Source: Gilliamella sp. Choc4-2
GTDB taxonomy: Bacteria > Pseudomonadota > Gammaproteobacteria > Enterobacterales > Orbaceae
Assembly: GCF_001690355.1 (NCBI RefSeq)
Contig: NZ_LZHG01000008.1
Span: 1-64,000 of the forward strand
DNA length: 64,000 bases
Direction: 5' to 3'
Shown piece by piece: positions 11,430 through 20,383 of the stretch. Every line of letters starts with the position of its first letter. Position 1 is the first letter of the stretch. The notes beneath the pieces are model-generated. The model was not told where the DNA came from and did no database searches. It saw only the letters and a program-made list of their open reading frames with translations. A program made the translations under genes and the position numbers.

Positions 11430-12674
11430 TTAGATTTTTTTAAACAATACTGAACCGTTGGTTCCACCGAAACCAAAAGAATTACATAATGCATATTCTA
11501 AATTCTTAACTTGACGAGCTGTATGTGGAACATAGTCAAGATCACAACCTTCATCAGGATTATCCAAATTAATTGTTGGTGGAACAGCTTGATCACATAA
11601 GGCAAGCACAGTAAAAATTGACTCAACAGCACCCGCTGCTCCGAGTAAATGACCAATCATTGATTTAGTTGAACTAACCATTACCTTATTAGCATTTTCT
11701 TTAAAAATACTTTTTACTGCTTGAGTTTCAGCTCTATCCCCAGCTGGTGTCGACGTACCATGAGCATTAATATAACCCACTTGTTCAGGCGTAATACCTG
11801 CATCGCGAAGTGCACATCTCATTGCTAAAGCCGCACCACTACCATCGGCTGGAGGTGAAGTCATATGATAAGCATCGCCACTCATACCAAATCCAACTAG
11901 TTCAGCGTAAATCTTAGCTCCACGTTTTTTGGCGTGTTCATATTCTTCTAAGAACATGATTCCTGCACCATCACCCAACACAAAACCATCACGATCTTTA
12001 TCCCAAGGTCGGCTTGCTGCTTTAGGATTGTCGTTGTTAGTTGATAAAGCACGAGCTGCACCAAAACCACCTATACCCAATGGAGTGCTAGCTTTTTCGC
12101 CACCACCCGCTAACATCGCATCTGCATCACCATAAGCAATCATGCGTGCAGCATGACCAATATTATGAACACCTGAAGAACAAGCTGTTGCAATAGTAAT
12201 ACTCGGTCCTTTTAATCCATAAATAATAGATAAGTGTCCCGCAATCATATTAACAATTGTTGATGGTACAAAAAAAGGGCTAATTTTGCGTGGTCCACCA
12301 TTTACTAATGCACTGTGGTTTTCTTCAATCAACCCAAGCCCACCAATACCTGAACCTATAGCACAACCAATTCGTTCTGCATTTTCTTCCGTAATCTCAA
12401 TACCTGCATCTTGCATTGCTTGCATACCAGCAGCAATACCGTATTGGATAAAATAATCCATTTTGCGCGCATCTTTGCGTGAAATATTATAATCTTCGCC
12501 ATTAAAGTTTTTAACCATCGCTGCGAAGTGCGTTGCGAAAGGGGCTGTATCAAAATGTTCTATGAGTTCAATACCACTTTGACCTGCTAATAAGGCTTGC
12601 CAAGTGGACTCAACTGTATTACCTACAGGAGATATCATGCCCATTCCAGTAACAACAACTCTGCGTTTAGACAC
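11430..12674 (-). CDS. fabF: beta-ketoacyl-ACP synthase II
   Basis: FabF condenses malonyl-ACP with acyl-ACP during elongation, and controls temperature-dependent cis-vaccenate formation in E. coli. The 414-residue thiolase-fold protein carries the nucleophile in TACSSGVHN (C165) and the two active-site histidines in NAHGTST and GHLLGAAGA, with the C-terminal [11 protein letters not shown] motif. It follows acpP with a 164-nt gap containing a hairpin, the same order as E. coli. Confidence 0.97.
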   Translation of the reverse strand: MSKRRVVVTGMGMISPVGNTVESTWQALLAGQSGIELIEHFDTAPFATHFAAMVKNFNGEDYNISRKDARKMDYFIQYGIAAGMQAMQDAGIEITEENAERIGCAIGSGIGGLGLIEENHSALVNGGPRKISPFFVPSTIVNMIAGHLSIIYGLKGPSITIATACSSGVHNIGHAARMIAYGDADAMLAGGGEKASTPLGIGGFGAARALSTNNDNPKAASRPWDKDRDGFVLGDGAGIMFLEEYEHAKKRGAKIYAELVGFGMSGDAYHMTSPPADGSGAALAMRCALRDAGITPEQVGYINAHGTSTPAGDRAETQAVKSIFKENANKVMVSSTKSMIGHLLGAAGAVESIFTVLALCDQAVPPTINLDNPDEGCDLDYVPHTARQVKNLEYALCNSFGFGGTNGSVLFKKI

Positions 12675-12796
12675 ATTGTCCTCCAGGAAAGGATTGAAAT
12701 GAAATTTGAATCAATGAAAATACTATCTTTGAGTTTTCTTATAATTTATGCTTAATTTAAATTTATCTTTAAAAAATTAATCTGATAAATACAAAC

Positions 12797-12818
12797 TAGG
12801 CGATCAGTTGACCGCCTA
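12797..12818 (-). terminator. possible attenuating hairpin between acpP and fabF
   Basis: TAGGCG (12797-12802) pairs with CGCCTA (12813-12818) around a 10-nt loop, 20 nt after the acpP stop. On the minus strand it is followed by GTTTGTATTT, a weak U-tract. It could partly terminate transcription, lowering fabF output relative to the abundant acyl carrier protein. Confidence 0.4.
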
Positions 12819-12838
12819 TCATGAAAACTCTGCTAACC

Positions 12839-13072
12839 TTATTGATTTGCAGTAATATAATCAATTGCTGATTGTACAGTTGTAATTTTTTCAGCTTCTT
12901 CGTCTGGAATTTCAGTATCAAATTCTTCCTCTAAAGCCATAACAAGTTCAACTGTATCAAGAGAGTCAGCGCCAAGATCTTCAACGAAAGAAGATTCATT
13001 TTTGACTTCTTCTTCTTTCACACCAAGTTGCTCAACAATAATTTTCTTAACTCGCTCTTCAATAGTGCTCAT
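12839..13072 (-). CDS. acpP: acyl carrier protein
   Basis: This 77-residue acidic four-helix protein carries growing acyl chains on a 4'-phosphopantetheine arm attached to S37 in [11 protein letters not shown]. The sequence is close to E. coli AcpP throughout. It lies between fabG and fabF. A good sigma-70 promoter (13120-13148) directly upstream suggests it is also transcribed independently of the operon, as expected for a very abundant protein. Confidence 0.98.
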   Translation of the reverse strand: MSTIEERVKKIIVEQLGVKEEEVKNESSFVEDLGADSLDTVELVMALEEEFDTEIPDEEAEKITTVQSAIDYITANQ

Positions 13073-13119
13073 ACTCTATTTTTTCCTATAAAAAATCGCC
13101 GAAAGTGGCGGTGAATGTA

Positions 13120-13148
13120 AGTTTATAAAATGTTGAAAAAGATGCCAA
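13120..13148 (-). promoter_or_regulatory. predicted sigma-70 promoter for acpP
   Basis: Minus-strand TTGGCA (13143-13148), a 17-nt spacer and TAAACT (13120-13125) lie about 50 nt before the acpP start. Elements match consensus at 4-5 of 6 positions each. Confidence 0.5.
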
Positions 13149-13222
13149 CCATTTTTCAACCCAATTGTTTATTTTTTGTTCTAACGTCAAAATATTGGCT
13201 TATTTTACACTATTCTAGCCAA

Positions 13223-13957
13223 TTACACCATATACATGCCCCCATTGACATGTAAAGTTTCGCCTGTGATATAAGATGCTTCATCGGATGCTAAAAAAGC
13301 AACAGCATTCGCAATTTCAACAGGTTCACCTAAACGACCTGCTGGTACTTGTGCTAATATTAAAGCTTTTTGATCTTCAGTTAAAGTCTCTGTCATATCG
13401 GTTGCAATAAAGCCAGGTGCAACCACGTTTACAGTAATACCTCGTGATGCAACTTCACGTGCTAATGATTTACTAAAACCAATCAATCCAGCTTTAGCTG
13501 CTGCATAATTGGCTTGTCCTGCATTACCCATAGCTCCAATAACCGATCCTATGGTTATAATTCTGCCATAGCGTTTTTTCATCATTGTTGGCATTAATGC
13601 TTTAGATAACCGAAAAACAGAAGTTAGATTAGTATCTAAAATATCTTGCCACTCGTCTTCTTTCATTCGTATTAATAAATTATCACGAGTAATCCCTGCA
13701 TTATTAATTAAAATATTAATATCGCCAAATTCTGTTTTAATTGCCTCAATAACAGACTCAATTGATTGTCCTTTAGTCACATTTAAAGCAAAACCTTTAC
13801 CATGTGAGCCTAAATATTGGCTAATAGCCTCAGCACCTTTTTCCGTTGTGGCTGTACCAATAACAGTAGCGCCACAGGCTGCTAATTTTTCGGCAATTGC
13901 TTTACCAATTCCACGGCTAGCACCAGTGACTAAAGCAATTTTTCCTGATAGGTTCAT
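13223..13957 (-). CDS. fabG: 3-oxoacyl-ACP reductase
   Basis: FabG is the NADPH-dependent ketoacyl reductase of type II fatty-acid synthesis. The 244-residue SDR protein has the cofactor motif TGASRGIGKA at 11-20, NNAG at 85-88 and the catalytic S138-Y151-K155 set at exactly the E. coli positions, ending with the usual GGMYMV. A GAGG ribosome site precedes the ATG. It lies 12 nt after fabD in the same operon. Confidence 0.98.
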   Translation of the reverse strand: MNLSGKIALVTGASRGIGKAIAEKLAACGATVIGTATTEKGAEAISQYLGSHGKGFALNVTKGQSIESVIEAIKTEFGDINILINNAGITRDNLLIRMKEDEWQDILDTNLTSVFRLSKALMPTMMKKRYGRIITIGSVIGAMGNAGQANYAAAKAGLIGFSKSLAREVASRGITVNVVAPGFIATDMTETLTEDQKALILAQVPAGRLGEPVEIANAVAFLASDEASYITGETLHVNGGMYMV

Positions 13958-13969
13958 AACTACCTCTTT

Positions 13970-14905
13970 TTATTTAGTATTTTCTATTGCAACTTCTAAT
14001 GAAACTTTATCATTAACTGCACAAGCTGAAAGTGCACTTACGATACGTTTAGTTAAGCCAGTTAAAACTTTACCAGGTCCCATTTCAACTAAAAGCATTA
14101 CATTTTGTTTTGCTATATATTCCACAGTTTCTGTCCAACGTACAGGACTATAAAGTTGAGCAATTAATGCAGTTTTAATTTTGTCAGATGATGATTCAAC
14201 TTTCACATCAACATTGTTAACCACTTTAAATTTTGGCGTATTAAATTTAATGCCACTTAATGTGTTAGCTAATTTATCGGCAGCAGGTTTCATCAATACA
14301 CAATGAGACGGTACACTCACTGGAAGTGGTAATGTGCGCTTAGCACCTGCTTCTTTGCATAATGTACTAGCACGTTCAACGGCTTCTTTATTACCTGCGA
14401 TAACAACTTGACCTGGTGAATTAAAATTTACAGGAGCAACAATTTGACCTTGAGCTGCTTGCTCACATGCGCTGCGAATAGAATCATTATCAAGTCCAAT
14501 GATAGCATACATAGCCCCTGTACCACTTGGTACCGCTTCTTGCATTAATTTTCCACGTAATTCGACTAATTTAATTGCATCTTTAAAGTCAACTACGCCT
14601 GCACACACTAATGCAGAATATTCACCTAAACTATGACCAGCCATAAAATCAGGTTGAGAACCATTAACACTTTCCCATACCCTAAATATTGCAACAGATG
14701 AAGCAAGTAGCGCTGGTTGTGTTTGCCATGTTTTATTTAGTTCTTCTACTGGACCTTTTTGTACTAAATCCCATAAACCATATCCAAGCACTTCTGAAGC
14801 TTCATCAAATGTTGATTTGACAATCGGGAAATCATCTGCAAGATCTTTTAACATACCAACAGTTTGAGAGCCTTGTCCTGGAAATACCATTGCAAATTTG
14901 GTCAT
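13970..14905 (-). CDS. fabD: malonyl-CoA-ACP transacylase
   Basis: FabD moves malonyl groups from CoA to ACP. The 311-residue protein starts MTKFAMVFPGQGSQTVGML as in E. coli and has the nucleophile in AGHSLGEYS (S92 with H91). An in-frame ATG six codons upstream exists, but the AAGGA ribosome site 8 nt before 14905 and the family alignment support this start. The gene lies 35 nt after fabH in the operon. Confidence 0.97.
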   Translation of the reverse strand: MTKFAMVFPGQGSQTVGMLKDLADDFPIVKSTFDEASEVLGYGLWDLVQKGPVEELNKTWQTQPALLASSVAIFRVWESVNGSQPDFMAGHSLGEYSALVCAGVVDFKDAIKLVELRGKLMQEAVPSGTGAMYAIIGLDNDSIRSACEQAAQGQIVAPVNFNSPGQVVIAGNKEAVERASTLCKEAGAKRTLPLPVSVPSHCVLMKPAADKLANTLSGIKFNTPKFKVVNNVDVKVESSSDKIKTALIAQLYSPVRWTETVEYIAKQNVMLLVEMGPGKVLTGLTKRIVSALSACAVNDKVSLEVAIENTK

Positions 14906-14940
14906 TCTTAAATCCTTGATCATTAAAAATACTTCATAAA

Positions 14941-15894
14941 CTAAAATCTAACTAGCGCAGATCCCCAAACGAATCCACCACCAAATGCTTCTAATAAAAT
15001 TAGATGACCTCGTTGAATTCGTCCGTCTCTTACACCAACATCTAAAGCACAAGGCACAGAAGCAGCAGAAGTATTGCCCTGCTTATCTAATGTGACAATA
15101 ACCTTATTCATATCCATATCTAAGCGTTTTGCGGTTGCAGAAATAATTCTTAAATTAGCTTGGTGCGGCACTAACCAATCTAAATCTTCCTTATTAAACG
15201 TATTCTCAGCTAAAAGCTCGTCAACTAAATTTGACAATTCTTTAACCGCTATTTTAAATACTTCATTACCATGCATTGTCATATAAGCAGGATCATTCAT
15301 ATTACGACGATCAACATATGGGTATTTTAATAAATCTCCATAACGACCATCAGCATGAAGATGAGAAGCAATAATGCCGGGCTCTTCTGATGCGCCAACA
15401 ACAACCGCACCCGCCCCATCTCCAAAAATGATAATGGTGCTTCGATCGTTTAGATTAACACCTCGAGTTAACATATCAGAACCAACAACTAAAGCATATT
15501 TAATTGCACCACTTTTGACATATTTATCGGCAATATCAAGTGCATAAACAAATCCCGAGCAAGCGGCAGACACATCAAATGCAACAACATCACCAATGCC
15601 TAATTTGGCTTGTAATTCGGTTGCAGAACTTGGAAATGCATTGACTGAAGTTGCCGTTGCAACAATAATCATATCGATTTCTTCTTTATCGATATTAGCC
15701 ATTTCAATTGCATTTATAGCAGCTTCATAAGCCATGCTTACTACAGTTTCATCTGGGCCTGCGATACGTCTTTCTTTAATACCAGTACGCGTAGTGATCC
15801 ACTCATCGCTGGTATCGACCATTTTTTCAAGATCTGCATTAGTTCTTATCTGTTTTGGAAGATAACTCCCTGTTCCTAATATTTTTGTATACAT
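14941..15894 (-). CDS. fabH: beta-ketoacyl-ACP synthase III
   Basis: FabH starts fatty-acid synthesis by condensing acetyl-CoA with malonyl-ACP. The 317-residue protein shows the nucleophile in SAACSGF (C112), the histidine in VPHQANLRI (near 244) and the asparagine in GNTSAASVP (near 274), the full Cys-His-Asn triad. TRTGIKERR near 36-43 is the family CoA-binding stretch. It follows plsX by 4 nt, so the two are tightly coupled. Confidence 0.97.
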   Translation of the reverse strand: MYTKILGTGSYLPKQIRTNADLEKMVDTSDEWITTRTGIKERRIAGPDETVVSMAYEAAINAIEMANIDKEEIDMIIVATATSVNAFPSSATELQAKLGIGDVVAFDVSAACSGFVYALDIADKYVKSGAIKYALVVGSDMLTRGVNLNDRSTIIIFGDGAGAVVVGASEEPGIIASHLHADGRYGDLLKYPYVDRRNMNDPAYMTMHGNEVFKIAVKELSNLVDELLAENTFNKEDLDWLVPHQANLRIISATAKRLDMDMNKVIVTLDKQGNTSAASVPCALDVGVRDGRIQRGHLILLEAFGGGFVWGSALVRF

Positions 15895-15898
15895 CTAA

Positions 15899-16945
15899 TT
15901 ATTCACTCTTGGGTAGTGCAGAAGAAAGGCTAGTTGCAATCTTCTCAGGTATATTTGTTTGTATAGCCAAAATAGCTTGTTCTATTGCTGCATAAAATGA
16001 TTTTTGATTGGCACTACCGTGACTTTTAATCACAATACTCCGAAGTCCAAGCAAGCAAGCTCCATTATATCGTCCCGGATCTAAATAACCAAAATTTTTT
16101 GCGATCTTTCTTTGTAGCCACTTACTGAATAAATTCGTTAATAATGAATGACGGTTAAGCGATAACTTAAAAGATGACATAAGAATTTTAATTAAACCTT
16201 CAACCGTTTTTAATGTCACATTACCTACAAAACCGTCACATACTAATACATCTGTTCTACCAGTTAAAAGCTCATTACCTTCTAAATAGCCAATATAATT
16301 AATTTGATTATTTGATTTCAATATAGAAGCTGCAGCTCTAATTTTATCCAAGCCTTTAACCTCTTCTTCCCCAATATTAAGTAATGCAACCCTAGGACGT
16401 TCAATCTTAAGCACTGTTTTAGCTAAGATCTCTCCCATTGTTGCAAATTGAACTAACATATCACTATCACATTCAGCATTAGCACCTAAATCTAAGACGA
16501 CTGTATTTTGATTATTTAATGTGGGAATAATTGCAACTAAAGCGGGACGATCAATACCAGTTAAAGAATGTAACAATAACTTTGATAGCCCCATTAATGC
16601 TCCTGTATTACCTGCGCTGACGCATGCTTGAGCTTTATTATCTTTTACTAGTTCAAGAGCCATTCTCATTGATGAACTTTGGCTATGGCGAATAGCATAA
16701 GCAGGCTTCATATCATTAGCAATAATCGTAGTTGATTCAATCAAAATTAACCGCCGCTCCAATTGATATTGGGTGACAAGCTTTGTATTTTCTTTTGATA
16801 GAAATAGACTAACTTCTGCTGGATTACCCACCAGAAAAATAGAAAGGTTTGGATAATAATTTAGCGCTTCTATTGCAGCTGGAACAACAACACGAGGACC
16901 TAAGTCCCCGCTCATAGCATCTAACGCAATGGTTAGATTATCCAA
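15899..16945 (-). CDS. plsX: phosphate acyltransferase
   Basis: PlsX converts acyl-ACP to acyl-phosphate, feeding PlsY and phospholipid synthesis. The 348-residue protein aligns with E. coli PlsX and carries SAGNTGALMGLSKLLL and VCDGFVGNVTLK. The N-terminal motif, normally D-x-M-G-G-D, reads DAMSGDLGP (AGC serine codon), an unusual change at a highly conserved glycine. It lies between rpmF and fabH as in enteric bacteria. Identity is secure. Confidence 0.94.
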   Translation of the reverse strand: MDNLTIALDAMSGDLGPRVVVPAAIEALNYYPNLSIFLVGNPAEVSLFLSKENTKLVTQYQLERRLILIESTTIIANDMKPAYAIRHSQSSSMRMALELVKDNKAQACVSAGNTGALMGLSKLLLHSLTGIDRPALVAIIPTLNNQNTVVLDLGANAECDSDMLVQFATMGEILAKTVLKIERPRVALLNIGEEEVKGLDKIRAAASILKSNNQINYIGYLEGNELLTGRTDVLVCDGFVGNVTLKTVEGLIKILMSSFKLSLNRHSLLTNLFSKWLQRKIAKNFGYLDPGRYNGACLLGLRSIVIKSHGSANQKSFYAAIEQAILAIQTNIPEKIATSLSSALPKSE

Positions 16946-16978
16946 AATATCACCTGAGGGTTTCTAATTAATGAGTAA

Positions 16979-17146
16979 TTATTTAGAAATCACTTTACGA
17001 CCACGATAATAACCATCAGCGGTCACGTGATGACGTAAATGTGTTTTTCCTGATTCATCAACTGAGATATTAGCAACAGTTAATGCATCATGAGAACGAC
17101 GCATACCACGTTTTGCACGAGTTTTACGATTCTGTTGAACAGCCAT
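16979..17146 (-). CDS. rpmF: 50S ribosomal protein L32
   Basis: This short gene encodes 55 residues beginning [20 protein letters not shown] and ending [11 protein letters not shown], clearly L32. It lacks the zinc cysteines found in the other L32 subtype, as in E. coli. It sits 4 nt after yceD and 33 nt before plsX, the conserved yceD-rpmF-plsX order linking ribosome and membrane synthesis. Confidence 0.97.
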   Translation of the reverse strand: MAVQQNRKTRAKRGMRRSHDALTVANISVDESGKTHLRHHVTADGYYRGRKVISK

Positions 17147-17150
17147 GGAT

Positions 17151-17660
17151 TTACCCCTTATTCTTTAAACTAACTAAAATTGCAAATGGATTTGGTTTTT
17201 CATTTTCAATTGGAATGTCGCCAAAAACCATATCTGCCTCTGACACTTCGCAGTGTTTACTATTATGTACCGGCACAATTGGCAACGAGAGAATAATTTC
17301 GTCCTCTAGTAACGCTAATATATCTACTTCGTCAAACTCGTTCATCAAAACGGGTTCATAGTGTTCCGGCAGTGTCTCTGCATGAGTATCACTCTTAACA
17401 GGACTAAATTTATTCATCACATGAACTTCTGTGACAAAAGGTCTAAAACAACGTTGGCAAATTTGTTCTAACGTTATTTTTGCATCAATATTAATAACAC
17501 AAATTCGTTGCTCATCAAAATCAAAAGATAAACTACACTCAATATTACTTTTCGGATTTTCAACCCTAGTTATTGCTTCATTCGGATAATATCCAATATA
17601 ATCAAGCCTTTTCTGTGCTGCTTTAATCGGGTTAATTGTTAATGGCAATTTATTTTGCAT
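17151..17660 (-). CDS. yceD: YceD family protein (DUF177), 23S rRNA accumulation protein
   Basis: This 169-residue protein matches E. coli Yce[19 protein letters not shown] at the start, the CQRCFRPF cysteine pair mid-protein and the conserved [14 protein letters not shown] and [12 protein letters not shown] blocks near the end. The family is linked to 23S rRNA accumulation, and the gene almost always precedes rpmF, as here. The ATG at 17660 fits the family; a TTG two codons upstream is the alternative. Confidence 0.93.
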   Translation of the reverse strand: MQNKLPLTINPIKAAQKRLDYIGYYPNEAITRVENPKSNIECSLSFDFDEQRICVINIDAKITLEQICQRCFRPFVTEVHVMNKFSPVKSDTHAETLPEHYEPVLMNEFDEVDILALLEDEIILSLPIVPVHNSKHCEVSEADMVFGDIPIENEKPNPFAILVSLKNKG

Positions 17661-17683
17661 AACCAATGCATATCTACCTAAAT

Positions 17684-17712
17684 ATTATTATGTGCTATCA
17701 AAAACAACACAA
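17684..17712 (-). promoter_or_regulatory. candidate promoter of the yceD-rpmF-fab operon
   Basis: Minus-strand TTGTGT (17707-17712), 17 nt and AATAAT (17684-17689) lie about 25 nt before the yceD ATG. The match is moderate and other AT-rich hexamers are nearby. Confidence 0.35.
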
Positions 17713-18132
17713 TGCCGTAAGGCGCGCATATTACCTTTAAATCATGTTTTCGTCAATGGGCACACACAAGATAATTTACTTTAGTTATTGATTATTACAT
17801 TAATATTTATTCCATTTTTATTATTTAATTTTCATAAAAACTCTAGAAAAGCTGGCACATCAATACAAAAATATTTATAATACAATAAGATGCCGCTATA
17901 TCACTAATTACCAGCCGACCCAATAGCTTCATTCGCAGATGATGTTTAAGATTACTTTTTATGCTTAGCTTATTATTAATTCAAAAGTTTTACAGATTAA
18001 TTCTCAGATTTATTAAAGTGCCCAAATCATTAAAATAAATTAATTAAAATGATATCTAAATGCTTTTTATAAGTTTTCTTACCCAGGTAATATTAGCTTG
18101 TATTTGAGAATTCAAACTTAACATGAGCTATA
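17713..18132. other. intergenic region, no gene recognised
   Basis: This A/T-rich stretch between yceD and the TPM-domain gene shows no long reading frame, tRNA-like cloverleaf or strong hairpin that I could identify. It may include the end of the TPM transcript and upstream operon control for yceD. Confidence 0.4.
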
Positions 18133-19056
18133 TTACCAACGCCCCGAAGCCCCACCACCACCACTACGACCACCGCCGCCACCGCCAAATTTACCGAAAC
18201 TACGGCTAGAACTGCGACTAGTACCAATACCACCACCTAAGTTTCCTCTAAAACCTCCGCCAGAATGACCATTAATAGCACCAGAAAAGTGAAGAGAAAA
18301 ATAAATACTTATAAAAAAACAAGCTAATACTAATACAAAAGAAATAGAACAATCATTCCATAAAACAAAGCCGCTAGTAGATAGAGTATTTAATATTGCA
18401 GTTAAAAAAACTCGTTTGCCTAAAGTTGAAAAAACTAAACGAGAAAAGACAAAGCAAATAAAAAAAGAAGCTATTGCCCATCCAATAACTTTATTGCTTA
18501 TGCTAATTAAATCATTGCCTTTATTGGCATTTGATTGAGTATCAGTTAATTGTTGTGACTTATTAAAGTGGCTATTGAAAACAGTTAATTTATTTTTTAT
18601 CACAGTAATAGCATCACTAATTCCTTGATAATAGTTATTCTGTTTAAATTTCGGTGCTAATTGTTCCTGAATAATATGACTCGCTATTAAGTCAGTTATA
18701 GTGCCTTCTAGGCCATAGCCAACTTCAATACGCATTAACCTATCTTCTTTAACAATTAAAAGAAGTATGCCGTTATCAGCATCTTTTTTTCCAATTTTCC
18801 AATTGATAAAAACTCTATCTGCATACTGTTCAACAGTTTCATTACTAAGTTTAGCAATCATGAGCACTGCAATTTGTGCGCCATCGGTCCTTGATTGTTC
18901 AAATTCAATCAAACTCGATTCTAGCTCATTAAGTTGTGATTTGGTTAATGTATTGGTTATATCAACTACACGCTGATTAAAAATAGGAATAGTTGTTAGC
19001 GCAAAACTAGAACAATTAAAAATCAATAATAGACTAATTATGAGATATTTTTTCAT
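18133..19056 (-). CDS. TPM-domain secreted/membrane protein (YgcG-like)
   Basis: The 307-residue protein has a signal peptide (about residues 1-19), then a TPM domain (about 28-160, including VGYGLEGTITD) of the family once called TPM phosphatase. Two or three hydrophobic spans lie near 195-260. The tail is glycine/serine-rich and ends with long glycine runs, typical of YgcG relatives. It overlaps no gene but starts 5 nt after lemA on the same strand. LemA and TPM proteins commonly occur together; their shared role at the envelope is unresolved. Confidence 0.85.
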   Translation of the reverse strand: MKKYLIISLLLIFNCSSFALTTIPIFNQRVVDITNTLTKSQLNELESSLIEFEQSRTDGAQIAVLMIAKLSNETVEQYADRVFINWKIGKKDADNGILLLIVKEDRLMRIEVGYGLEGTITDLIASHIIQEQLAPKFKQNNYYQGISDAITVIKNKLTVFNSHFNKSQQLTDTQSNANKGNDLISISNKVIGWAIASFFICFVFSRLVFSTLGKRVFLTAILNTLSTSGFVLWNDCSISFVLVLACFFISIYFSLHFSGAINGHSGGGFRGNLGGGIGTSRSSSRSFGKFGGGGGGRSGGGGASGRW

Positions 19057-19061
19057 TCGTT

Positions 19062-19661
19062 TTATTGTCCAAAATTGACAGCAGGCGGGTCAGAAATTTG
19101 TTTTTCGTTTTCTGCCATAAACTGTTGTTTAGAATGTTGTCCTACCATATCTGCAATCCATTTAGTTGGTAATTGACGGATTAGAATATTAAAATTCTTA
19201 ACTGCTTCAATATAGCGCCCCCTTGCAACTGTTATGCGATTTTCTGTTCCTTCTAGTTGATCCATTAAATTTTGGTAAAGAGTATTAGCTTTAAGCTCTG
19301 GGTAATTTTCACTTACGGCAATAAGTCTACTTAACGCTGAGCTCAAGTCAGATTGAGCTTGTTGGAATTTTGAAAATAAAGCTGGATCTGCCAACTGATC
19401 TGCTGTTATTTGGATAGCGCCTACTTTTGCTCTAGCCTCAGTAACTTGAGTAAAAACGTCTTTTTCATGAGTAGTATATCCTTTAACTGTATTAGTTAAG
19501 TTAGGAACTAAATCAGCTCGGCGCTTATATTGGTTGACGACTTCCGACCAAGTTGCTGCTACTTTTTCATCTTGCATTTGTATTTTGTTATAATTTGTAA
19601 AAAAGACAAATCCACTAATAATAAGCAGCGCAATAATAATGATTAATGATTTTGATTTCAT
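19062..19661 (-). CDS. lemA: LemA family protein
   Basis: The 199-residue protein has one N-terminal membrane span (about 5-23) and a helical body with the LemA signature NQYKRRADLVPNLTNTVKGY near 47-66, followed by TEARAKVG and ENYPELKAN. LemA proteins are membrane-anchored with an extracytoplasmic helical domain; biochemical function is unknown. The pair with the downstream TPM-domain gene is a recurrent two-gene unit. Confidence 0.9.
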   Translation of the reverse strand: MKSKSLIIIIALLIISGFVFFTNYNKIQMQDEKVAATWSEVVNQYKRRADLVPNLTNTVKGYTTHEKDVFTQVTEARAKVGAIQITADQLADPALFSKFQQAQSDLSSALSRLIAVSENYPELKANTLYQNLMDQLEGTENRITVARGRYIEAVKNFNILIRQLPTKWIADMVGQHSKQQFMAENEKQISDPPAVNFGQ

Positions 19662-20330
19662 CGTAAACCCTTATAACCAGTTGAAATTATGGATAGTTCA
19701 ATGTGTTCAAGATTCATAAAAATAATATAATAATATAAGTTAGCTACCAATTCTATATTTATGATAATTTATATTTTAATCTATAAACAGACTAGTGTTA
19801 CATGTATCAACAATAATAGAGTTCTTATAGAACATAAAAATGATTTTACGATTATGTCGGTTGTTCTAAGGCTTGCTAGTTCTTATTTTATATATAGCGT
19901 TGTCTTATGTAATAGCTTTTTTAGTAAAAGATACTTATTATTATCAAATTTATTGATTAATTATTGCTCATGGCACTGTTATTTTAATATGACATTATTG
20001 TTATTGGTTAATATTTTATAATTATAAAATACTTTCTAAACATTCTAATTTTGCTAGTTCTCAATAAATATCTTGGTGGATTAGTCTACTGTTGGTATTA
20101 CTATGAGTATTTTTGAAATTGCCTGAATTGACTCAAGCTTCAGAATCAGTTTTTGTTTTCCACTAAACAAATGTTGAAAATAACATATAATTATCTTCTA
20201 TTTTTCCTGTTAAAAAGCAAAAATGATTAAAACCTTTTATCTCACATTTAAATCACTGTCACCGATTACGCCATACCTCAATGAAGATATCTTCACTATC
20301 TGATTTAATTTTAAAACTATATTATTACAT
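19662..20330. other. long intergenic region between rpoC terminator and lemA
   Basis: About 670 nt with no supported gene. An 86-codon plus-strand frame at 19761-20021 has no ribosome site and low-complexity AT-driven composition. Parts of the minus strand around 20060-20320 read like eroded coding sequence in alternating frames, but I cannot name a family. The lemA promoter should lie near 19670-19760. Confidence 0.4.
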
Positions 20331-20364
20331 AAAAAAAATAGCACGTATGATTGCGTGCTATTTT
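20331..20364 (-). terminator. rho-independent terminator of the rpoBC operon
   Basis: AAAATAGCACG (20335-20345) pairs with CGTGCTATTTT (20354-20364) around an 8-nt loop. On the minus strand the stem runs into a tract of eight U residues, 20 nt after the rpoC stop. Confidence 0.92.
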
Positions 20365-20383
20365 AATAAATTAGTATTACTGA

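Noticed and set aside
19761-20021. 86-codon plus-strand frame
   Set aside because: No ribosome site, AT-driven hydrophobic composition and no recognisable family; likely chance.
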